From IMG/VR virus record IMGVR_UViG_3300030103_005646, positions 1-26,309 of that record: a stretch of DNA of 26,309 nucleotides, one strand, 5' to 3'. This document shows, piece after piece, positions 1-5,630 of the stretch; position 1 is the first letter of the stretch, and every line of letters starts with the position of its first letter. This DNA comes from a virus. A model generated the notes under the pieces. That model was given only the letters and a program-made list of their open reading frames with translations. It made no database searches and was not told the DNA's origin. The translations under genes were made by a program, and so were the position numbers.

Positions 1-1080
1 AACGCAGCTACAACTCGTTATGTAGAAGTAACACCATCATCATCAACTGACTTTTATTATCTTTGTTATGTTCATGGTATTGGCATGGGTGGAATATTTG
101 ATATTGAGTCAAATGTTTGGGGTGGACTATCTTGGGGTAATGGTGTTTGGGGAGACCAAGGACACATTGATGTATCAATAACAGGAATTTCATCTACATC
201 TAGTATTGGTGCTTTACAATCAGTAGCAGGAAACGCACTTGTTGAACCAAGTGGACAACAGCTTACTTCATCACAAGGAGCAAGTGTTGCAGGAACTTCT
301 GCTTTAGTTACAGTTACTGGAAGTTTAGAATCCTTAGGTATAGGTCAAGTTGTATCTGGAATTGGTGCAATAACTACCGGGTCATCTTTAACCTCAAGTA
401 TTGGTGCAGCAACGGTAGACGAAACTACTTTAACAGGAGAAGGTTGGGGTAGAGCTGAATGGGGTGAGTTTGCTTGGGGTGGAAATTTCTCAGTTCAAGT
501 CGTAGGACAATCTTTAACATCATCTATTGGAAATGAAACAGCATTTACAGATGTAACTGCTGAAGTTACAGGTCAATCAATGACCTCTACACAAGGTATA
601 ATTTCTTTACAGGGGGATTTTGGAATTGTCGTTTTTGCTGCAGAAGATCAATTAGATTTTACAGTAGGTACAGTAGGTTTTGATGCGAATGCGCTTGTAG
701 AAGTTTCTGGAATATCAATAACATCACAACAAGGAAATACTGTAGGAGGTCTAAAAACTCCAGTTGATGTTTCTGGCATACAGATGACATCGGCTATAGG
801 CACAATTGCTCTTGAACAAACTACTATTGAACCAGTTACTGGACAACAAATAGCTATGACACTTGGCACACATGCTGAGGTTCCAGCCATGTTAGTAGGG
901 GTTTCAGGATTATCAATTACATCAGCTTTAGGGGAAGAAGGACCAATAACAGCAAATGCAGCGGTAACACTTACAGGCATACAATTTACAGGATCTGTTG
1001 GAAACCCTAATTTAACCGCATGGTCAGAGATAGATTTAGGAGTATCTAATACGTGGACGGTAGTTGATTTGGCTGCTTAG
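1..1080 (+). CDS. Repeat-rich tail fibre/appendage protein (5' partial)
   Basis: The frame is open from base 1 without a stop, so the gene starts upstream; 359 residues are visible. The protein is low-complexity, rich in Ser, Thr, Gly, Val and Ile, with about eleven degenerate units of the type V-x-V-T-G-x-S-L-T-S-x-x-G spaced roughly 20-35 residues apart (for example VTGQSMTSTQG, VSGISITSQQG, VSGLSITSALG). This suggests a stack of short beta-strand repeats. Two Trp-Gly-rich patches (near nt 115-155 and 440-485) interrupt the array. There is no catalytic motif. It is followed by fibre- and collar-type genes, so a virion appendage role is likely. The exact family is not recognised; similar repeat proteins occur in marine phage tail regions. 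Function is inferred from context and repeat architecture. Confidence 0.7.
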   Translation, partial: NAATTRYVEVTPSSSTDFYYLCYVHGIGMGGIFDIESNVWGGLSWGNGVWGDQGHIDVSITGISSTSSIGALQSVAGNALVEPSGQQLTSSQGASVAGTSALVTVTGSLESLGIGQVVSGIGAITTGSSLTSSIGAATVDETTLTGEGWGRAEWGEFAWGGNFSVQVVGQSLTSSIGNETAFTDVTAEVTGQSMTSTQGIISLQGDFGIVVFAAEDQLDFTVGTVGFDANALVEVSGISITSQQGNTVGGLKTPVDVSGIQMTSAIGTIALEQTTIEPVTGQQIAMTLGTHAEVPAMLVGVSGLSITSALGEEGPITANAAVTLTGIQFTGSVGNPNLTAWSEIDLGVSNTWTVVDLAA

Positions 1081-1092
1081 TTTATATATAAT
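1064..1092 (+). promoter_or_regulatory. sigma70-like promoter before the fibre gene at 1119
   Basis: TTGATT (1064-1069) and a perfect TATAAT (1087-1092) are separated by exactly 17 bp. The start site would fall near 1099, about 20 bases before the ATG at 1119, with an AGGAG ribosome-binding site between. The -35 box lies in the last codons of the upstream gene. Expression by host RNA polymerase is inferred. Confidence 0.5.
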
Positions 1093-1118
1093 AAGAATTA
1101 TTTAGGAGATTAAAATTT

Positions 1119-1817
1119 ATGGCATCAAGTTATTCAAGCGACCTAAAATTAGAATTAATGGTAACCGGAGAAAATGCCGGTACATGGGGTGATAAAACCA
1201 ATACCAATCTTAATTTGGTTCAACAATCTGTTGCTGGATATCAAGCAATTGATGTAGCCTCTTCAGATGTTGCTTTGGCAATGACTGATGGAACAATTTC
1301 AAATGCAAGAAATGCAACTTTAAAATTAACAGGAACCTTAGCTGCCAACAGAACTGTCACTTTACCAAATAGTATTGAAAAAGTTTTTAACGTTATAGAT
1401 GGAACTGATCACGCAGGATACACATTAACTTTTAAAACAGTAAGTGGCACAGGAGTTTTACTTTGTGAAGGAAATTGTTATGTATTGTATTCAGATGGAA
1501 CTAATATTGAAAAAGCAGTTGAGTATAAAAAATGGAGAACAGTATCGGCTGCAGAAACAGTTCAAGCAGGAGCTCAACTTTTTGTAGATACAAGTGGTGG
1601 AGCTGTAACAATAACTTTACCTGCGTCTCCAGCAGTTGGAGATGAAGTGCATTTCATAGATTCAAGATTTACTTTTGACAGTAACGCATTGACTGTAGGA
1701 AGAAACAGTTCTAAAATAGCTAATGCGTCTTCAGATTTAGTAGTTAACACAGAAGGTGCAGGTTTTGGATTAGTGTATTCTGGTTCAAATATTGGCTGGA
1801 CTTATATGGAGAAATAA
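1119..1817 (+). CDS. Tail fibre-like structural protein
   Basis: A 232-residue protein with no catalytic motif. Its N-terminus (residues about 1-40) has a Ser-rich start followed by the TGENAGTWGDKTNTNLN segment. I recognise this as the start of many marine phage fibre/appendage proteins, where it probably forms an attachment or trimerisation module. The remainder is Gly/Thr/Val/Ser-rich beta-type sequence (TLKLTGTLAANRTVTLP; GGAVTITLPASPAVGDEVHF), with a C-terminal segment resembling fibre shaft or tip strands. The ATG follows an AGGAG at normal spacing and lies just downstream of a good sigma70-like promoter. The next gene begins one base after its stop. A receptor-contacting or shaft role is inferred from neighbours. 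Confidence 0.65.
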   Translation: MASSYSSDLKLELMVTGENAGTWGDKTNTNLNLVQQSVAGYQAIDVASSDVALAMTDGTISNARNATLKLTGTLAANRTVTLPNSIEKVFNVIDGTDHAGYTLTFKTVSGTGVLLCEGNCYVLYSDGTNIEKAVEYKKWRTVSAAETVQAGAQLFVDTSGGAVTITLPASPAVGDEVHFIDSRFTFDSNALTVGRNSSKIANASSDLVVNTEGAGFGLVYSGSNIGWTYMEK

Positions 1818-1818
1818 T

Positions 1819-2391
1819 ATGTCAAATTACGAAGCAACAAGATACAATTTTACAGGAGCAGACCTTACAGGTATCGAGGGAATTCCTACAGCTACTATTG
1901 TACCTTGGTCTACTTCATCAGTGCCAACAGGTTTTTTAGAATGTAATGGAGCAGCTGTTTCAAGATCAACTTACTCTGCATTGTTTGCAATAGTAGGTAC
2001 AACTTATGGATCTGGAGATGGTGCATCAACTTTTAACGTGCCAAATTTAGCTGACAATGTAGCAGTAGGAAAATCTAACAATAAAGCTTTGGCTTCTACT
2101 GGAGGAGCAAATACAGTTACTTCAACTGGTAATGTCGCTGGTTCAACAGCGAATGCATCTTTATCTGAAGCTCAACTTGCTAGTCACGCCCATGGTGGTA
2201 GTGCTAAAAATTCACCTCACGCTTTACAAGGGGCTAGTGCTTCAAGTTACTATCTTTTGCAAGCACCGAATAGCACTAACAATACTGGAAGTGGTAGTGG
2301 TCACTCACATAACATGAGTGCAAACTTTGTTGGAGATGCAACATCAGTTTTACAACCTTATCTAGCAGTAACATATATAATTAAAACGTAG
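1819..2391 (+). CDS. Phage tail collar-domain protein
   Basis: A 190-residue protein. Residues about 25-85 match the phage tail collar domain pattern: PWSTSSVPTGFLECNGAAVSR, then Y-x-x-LF-x-IVGTTYG and FNVPNLADNVAVG. The C-terminal half carries two HxH motifs, H123-A-H125 and H162-S-H164, and ends in LQPYLAVTYIIK, typical of collar/short-fibre C-termini. In T4 gp12 and related receptor-binding tips, HxH pairs from a trimer bind metal ions along the needle; the same is inferred here. I chose the ATG at 1819 because a GGAG (1809-1812) sits six bases upstream. An in-frame ATG at 1792 would overlap the previous gene and lacks this site. It is probably the receptor-binding tip. Confidence 0.85.
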   Translation: MSNYEATRYNFTGADLTGIEGIPTATIVPWSTSSVPTGFLECNGAAVSRSTYSALFAIVGTTYGSGDGASTFNVPNLADNVAVGKSNNKALASTGGANTVTSTGNVAGSTANASLSEAQLASHAHGGSAKNSPHALQGASASSYYLLQAPNSTNNTGSGSGHSHNMSANFVGDATSVLQPYLAVTYIIKT

Positions 2392-2399
2392 GAGAAAAA

Positions 2400-2804
2400 A
2401 TGGCAACTAATGCACAATGGACAGTAATATTCGAGGATAAAAGAATTATAAAACAATCTGGAGATGGTGCTGGTGCTTACGTAATTGATAATGATTCTTT
2501 TTGGAATGATTCTAAATGGTCAAACATTTGGGCAATTCAATATCAACCAGATAATCATGATTATAATGATACTGTTGAGCATAGAGATGACACTCCTCAC
2601 GCTACATGGACACAAGCTGATTTAGGAGATTTTCAAAGTCAATTTATTGATAAGTGGGATGCAGCTCATTTAGCTAGATTACAATCAGATTGGGATAATG
2701 ATAACGTCACATCTTTTGATGAATCAGGTAATGAAGTTTCTGCTGAAAGTGAAGCTGAGAAGATAGCTAGATTAGGTGAAAGACCTACTTCTTACTCTTC
2801 GTAG
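2400..2804 (+). CDS. Conserved small virion-region protein, unknown function
   Basis: A 134-residue acidic protein with many Asp, Trp and Asn (for example DNDSFWNDSKWSNIWAIQYQPDNHDYND) and a charged C-terminal part ending in SEAEKIARLGERP. No membrane segment, signal peptide or catalytic motif is visible. It has a strong start: TAG-GAGAAAAAATG places GGAG about six bases before the ATG. It follows the collar gene, so it may be an appendage accessory or chaperone; that is only context. Its last 20 bases overlap the end of the convergent oxygenase gene on the minus strand. I do not recognise a named family. Confidence 0.7.
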   Translation: MATNAQWTVIFEDKRIIKQSGDGAGAYVIDNDSFWNDSKWSNIWAIQYQPDNHDYNDTVEHRDDTPHATWTQADLGDFQSQFIDKWDAAHLARLQSDWDNDNVTSFDESGNEVSAESEAEKIARLGERPTSYSS

Positions 2805-3411
2805 TTTCTAAATATTTCTTTTTTTTATTAAATTCCAAATGGTTTTTATCTACAATATTGAACACTAAATTATATCTATTGAAGTCTTCTTCATGTATAT
2901 CAAATCCATGTACTATTTCTGGAGGAAGTAAATAATAATCTCCAGGTTCTGGCGATATTTTTAAATTTAATTCTGGTAATATTAGATCAGATCCTTTTGT
3001 TAAATATAAAATACCACTCAAACAAGGGTGAGTATGAAAGTCAACACTATCTCCTTTTTTAATTTCATTACCCCATGCATCTTGAAAAGTTTTTCTTTCA
3101 AAAAAATACTCAAATATTTGTGGATGTGTATTTTGATATTTATTTATAAGATAGGTTGTAAAGTCAACAAATTCAGGTTTATTCAAAAAATAATCCCAAC
3201 TAGTCATCGCTCCTTTTACATTAGTGTAGCTATGCATGTTAGTATCTAAATTAGATTTAATTGACATTATTAGATTATGTATAATATTCGGATAAGGATA
3301 ATTACCAAATATTATATTAACATGTCTAGTATAGCTTACATTTATACTATTTCGTTCTTCGCTTAATTTATTATTTTTGTTTATAAGACTGATCACGATA
3401 ACATCAACCAA
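2785..3411 (-). CDS. 2OG-Fe(II) oxygenase-like protein with HxH metal motif
   Basis: 208 residues from a TTG start. The C-terminal half has a double-stranded beta-helix pattern like the phage 2OG-Fe(II) oxygenase group related to PF13759: WGNEIKKGD, then H126-T-H128-P-x-L-SGILYL, PEPGDYYLLPPEIVH168, and R179 in a FNRYNLVFN strand that would bind the 2-oxoglutarate carboxylate. The first metal motif is HxH rather than HxD, as in cupin-like sites. The substrate is unknown. The start is uncertain: no Shine-Dalgarno site is visible, the reading frame overlaps the end of the upstream minus-strand gene by 19 bases, and a GTG at 3396 is an alternative, so translational coupling is likely. The sequence is very AT-rich compared with flanking tail genes. 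Confidence 0.7.
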   Translation of the reverse strand: MVDVIVISLINKNNKLSEERNSINVSYTRHVNIIFGNYPYPNIIHNLIMSIKSNLDTNMHSYTNVKGAMTSWDYFLNKPEFVDFTTYLINKYQNTHPQIFEYFFERKTFQDAWGNEIKKGDSVDFHTHPCLSGILYLTKGSDLILPELNLKISPEPGDYYLLPPEIVHGFDIHEEDFNRYNLVFNIVDKNHLEFNKKKKYLETTKSKK

Positions 3412-3986
3412 GAAGTTAATATGTATTTTTCACCAGATAGTGGTGGATTACCTCTATGAACGTATGGAAAAGAAGCTGGCCATATAACTATCCTACCCTT
3501 TTTGGGTTTTACCCTTTTTGAAAAATGTAAAAACTCTGTTTCTCCACCTTCCTCAACATCATTTAAATAAATTGTGTATACCAAACCTCTATATGCATTA
3601 TCTTTTGTATTTCCATGCTCTAAATGCCAAATGTGATAACCTTGAGTTGGTAGAGTCTTCTGTATTTTAATATCTGTATATTTTAAAGATGGTATATTGT
3701 AAGAAACTAAAATACCTGTTGAATCTTGATAGTGTCTAAGTGCAAGATCGAAATTGACTAACAATGGTTTGAATTCTTCGAACCAAGTATTAACATGTTC
3801 ATTTAAGGTAATAGCCCTATCGTTTTTTAATAGTAATGGTGTGTTTTCAGATTGTAATCTATCATATGCTTTTTTTAAGGCATTTTGTTTTTCAAAATAT
3901 TCTATAGCTTTATCACATTCTTGTGGGAGTATATAATTATCATATATACCAATAAAATTATTTATGCTTACTTTTTTTTCGTTCAT
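3393..3986 (-). CDS. Prolyl-4-hydroxylase-type 2OG-Fe(II) oxygenase
   Basis: 197 residues from the ATG at 3986. A jelly-roll oxygenase core is visible: GYHIWH121-L-E123, GLVYTIYLNDVEEGGETEF (the strand and Gly-Gly-Glu-Thr turn typical of prolyl 4-hydroxylase relatives), KKGRIVIWPASFPYVH177, and GEK187YILTSWL, where Lys at this position binds 2-oxoglutarate in P4H enzymes. The metal triad would be H121, E123 and H177, with Glu replacing the usual Asp. The likely reaction is Fe(II)/2OG-dependent hydroxylation of a protein or small-molecule substrate; the substrate cannot be read from sequence. The ATG lies two bases after the upstream gene's TAA. An in-frame TTG at 4001 is less attractive. No clear ribosome-binding site is seen. 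Confidence 0.78.
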   Translation of the reverse strand: MNEKKVSINNFIGIYDNYILPQECDKAIEYFEKQNALKKAYDRLQSENTPLLLKNDRAITLNEHVNTWFEEFKPLLVNFDLALRHYQDSTGILVSYNIPSLKYTDIKIQKTLPTQGYHIWHLEHGNTKDNAYRGLVYTIYLNDVEEGGETEFLHFSKRVKPKKGRIVIWPASFPYVHRGNPPLSGEKYILTSWLMLS

Positions 3987-3988
3987 TA

Positions 3989-4552
3989 TTATTGAAGCCA
4001 AGCAACTATACTATATCTAGTCCCCTCTGTTATAGGACTTATTTGATGAGGATATAAAAAATTACTAGGAAAAAAAACTATTGATCCTTTTTTTAATTGT
4101 ATTTCTTTTATCTTTTCATTTATATTCATGGGATTCATAAAAATTAAACTACCACCTTTGTATTGATTATTCAAATTTAAAATAACGCTTATACTCCTTG
4201 TAACATCAGTAACGCTATCAATATGCGCTCCATACTTGCCTCCAACACTATATTTAAGTAAATCTATTTGGTTTATTTTTTGATTGTTTACTGTTTTTAG
4301 AAATTTAATTTTATAATATAAATATAAGTCTTCAATTTTTTTTCCTATTTTTTTAAATAATATTTTATCTTTTTTTTGTAACGTATAACCTAAAACATTT
4401 CTTCCTTTTTTATCTACTCCACTTATCATTCCCATATTACTTAAATTTATTTTATCAATATGATTTGATATATCATCACAAAAATCATCACCTATTATTT
4501 GATCTATTTTAACAATTGCCTCTAAATGATCCATAAATTTATTTTCTATCAT
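3989..4552 (-). CDS. Prolyl-4-hydroxylase-type 2OG-Fe(II) oxygenase, first minus-strand gene of the island
   Basis: 187 residues from the ATG at 4552; the frame is open to an ATG at 4600, and another ATG lies at 4534. In numbering from 4600, the core is LLKYSVGGKYGAH126-I-D128, RSISVILNLNNQYKGGSLIF, KKGSIVFFPSNFLYPH185 and TEGTR195YSIVAWL. These give a canonical HxD...H facial triad and the 2OG-binding Arg of the P4H/PiuC-type superfamily. I prefer 4552 or 4534 because a perfect TTGACA on this strand occupies 4595-4600, which would put a transcript start downstream of 4600; this remains uncertain. The next gene starts two bases after the stop, suggesting a three-gene minus-strand operon. Base composition is extremely AT-rich. 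Confidence 0.78.
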   Translation of the reverse strand: MIENKFMDHLEAIVKIDQIIGDDFCDDISNHIDKINLSNMGMISGVDKKGRNVLGYTLQKKDKILFKKIGKKIEDLYLYYKIKFLKTVNNQKINQIDLLKYSVGGKYGAHIDSVTDVTRSISVILNLNNQYKGGSLIFMNPMNINEKIKEIQLKKGSIVFFPSNFLYPHQISPITEGTRYSIVAWLQ

Positions 4553-4569
4553 ATTTATCAGCAAATAAA

Positions 4570-4600
4570 AGAATAATTTTTTACTTGTTTTAAATGTCAA
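4570..4600 (-). promoter_or_regulatory. Possible minus-strand promoter of the oxygenase operon
   Basis: The minus strand carries a perfect TTGACA at 4600-4595. Downstream are weak -10 candidates: AATTAT at a 16-bp spacing (4578-4573) or TATTCT at 19 bp (4575-4570). The site lies between the divergent oxygenase genes and overlaps the first codons of the plus-strand gene. The weak -10 boxes keep this tentative. Confidence 0.28.
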
Positions 4601-5550
4601 AGATGATTAAAAATTGTAATTCTATGCTTCCTACAATACAAATTAAAGATAATTTTTTAAGCAAAGAAGAACTAAAAATTATTCTAAATAATTTAGATAA
4701 AATTAATTTAGAACCTATAAATAATGGAGTTGGAAATTTTGGATTTAGACATTTTTTTGATATTAATTCAGATAATGAATGGTTGTTTGTCAAAATAAAA
4801 AAACAATTTTTTCCAAATGTTAATTTAGTTCCTGATCATGCTTCTTTTCATTTGAGGCACAATTGTAAAAAAGTAATGTCTCATGATGATGCACAAGATT
4901 TTAATTTTTTACTGTATTTAAAAGGTGATGAGATTGTCTATAACGGAACTGGATTTTATTATAAAAATAAATTAAACACATATTTAGGTTTTGTTAATAA
5001 CAGAGCATTATTTTTTGATGGTAAAAACAATGTGCATACTGATTTGCAAGCACTAGGAGATAGCTCACCAAGATATACAATAAACATATTTTTTAACACA
5101 ATTATTCATTCCAATTTTAGAATAGGATGGGTTGATAGTAACGAAGTTCAACATAGAATGTATCCTTGTTTACATAGTCCCTATACTTTTGACGATCTTA
5201 AAAATGTAAAAATATTGGACGTGGTTTTAGATAAATTGAAAGATAAAAATATAACAATAAATAACTATGATAAATGTGTAATTAATCTTACCAAAAATAT
5301 GGACGTTAATTTTATACACAACCATCCTAATCAAATTGTGTTTTTACATTATTCTAATCTAACCTGGAATCCTGAGTGGGGTGGTGAAACTGTTTTTTAT
5401 AAACATGATGGTAAGGATATTTTAGAGTCTAGTCCTTATACACCTAATAGGGCCATCATATTTGATGGAGAGATAAAACATACTATAAAAGCTCAAAATA
5501 TTTTAGGACCAAGTTATAGATTTACTACTAGTTTGTTTTTTAACAAATAG
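4594..5550 (+). CDS. Tandem two-domain 2OG-Fe(II) oxygenase-like protein
   Basis: 318 residues containing two successive beta-helix halves. Domain 1 (about 1-168): H97-D-D99 (HxD), NNRALFFDGKNNVH148 and SPR160YTINIFFN. Domain 2 (about 225-318): NFIH242-N-H244-PNQIVFLHYSNLTW, EWGGETVFY, PNRAIIFDGEIKH296 and YR309FTTSLFFNK. The two end strands, FFDG-x(4)-VH...RYTINIFFN and IFDG-x(2)-KH...YRFTTSLFFN, look like diverged copies. Domain 2 resembles a marine phage/bacterial oxygenase family with an HTHPNQ-type motif, so it may use a three-His site. The gene is divergent from the minus-strand oxygenase operon. No ribosome-binding site is obvious; ATGs at 4603 and 4624 are alternative starts. Substrate unknown. 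Confidence 0.72.
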   Translation: MSKMIKNCNSMLPTIQIKDNFLSKEELKIILNNLDKINLEPINNGVGNFGFRHFFDINSDNEWLFVKIKKQFFPNVNLVPDHASFHLRHNCKKVMSHDDAQDFNFLLYLKGDEIVYNGTGFYYKNKLNTYLGFVNNRALFFDGKNNVHTDLQALGDSSPRYTINIFFNTIIHSNFRIGWVDSNEVQHRMYPCLHSPYTFDDLKNVKILDVVLDKLKDKNITINNYDKCVINLTKNMDVNFIHNHPNQIVFLHYSNLTWNPEWGGETVFYKHDGKDILESSPYTPNRAIIFDGEIKHTIKAQNILGPSYRFTTSLFFNK

Positions 5551-5630
5551 ACGAATATCTATTATTTATGATATAAATATCGCTGAATGCTTATGGTTTA
5601 GAACTTAAAAAAATTAGTGTATAATGCAGT
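5551..5630. other. Intergenic gap with AT-only inverted repeat
   Basis: This 80-base gap separates the oxygenase island from the next virion gene. It has a 7-bp inverted repeat, TATTTAT (5563-5569) and ATAAATA (5573-5579), with a GAT loop. No T-tract follows, so it is not a convincing intrinsic terminator. Downstream lies the promoter described at 5597-5625. Confidence 0.4.
5597..5625 (+). promoter_or_regulatory. sigma70-like promoter giving a near-leaderless transcript
   Basis: TTTAGA (5597-5602; 4 of 6 consensus bases) and a perfect TATAAT (5620-5625) are spaced by 17 bp. A start about seven bases below the -10 box would fall at roughly 5632, essentially on the ATG at 5631. No Shine-Dalgarno sequence precedes that ATG, which is consistent with leaderless translation. 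Confidence 0.48.

Noticed and set aside
648-980. Antisense open frame of 110 codons opposite the repeat protein
   Set aside because: It is the mirror of the Ser/Thr/Gly repeat coding pattern, with no ribosome-binding site and no independent features.
1-1080. Repeats as a CRISPR array
   Set aside because: The repetition is at amino-acid level, degenerate in DNA, and in one continuous reading frame with no constant repeat/spacer lengths.
1792-1818. Upstream ATG start for the collar protein
   Set aside because: It would overlap the previous gene and add nine unrelated residues; the ATG at 1819 has a well-placed GGAG.
2376-2381. Perfect TATAAT just before the gene at 2400
   Set aside because: No -35-like hexamer at 16-18 bp upstream and no extended -10; it lies in the coding end of the collar gene, where such AT-rich strings are common.
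2810-2826. T-tract after AAATATTT at the first convergent junction as a terminator
   Set aside because: The palindrome is only 8 bases with no loop, too weak for an intrinsic terminator, and it lies inside the minus-strand gene.
3987-4001. TTG start at 4001 for the middle minus-strand oxygenase
   Set aside because: An ATG five codons downstream sits two bases after the upstream stop, a normal coupled start.
2785-5550. Oxygenase island as a TET/JBP-type thymine or cytosine hydroxylation system
   Set aside because: The motifs fit prolyl-hydroxylase-like and PF13759-like groups rather than TET/JBP; DNA as substrate cannot be excluded but is not supported by sequence.
5563-5579. AT-only hairpin after the tandem oxygenase gene as a terminator
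   Set aside because: The stem is all A-T and no T-tract follows.
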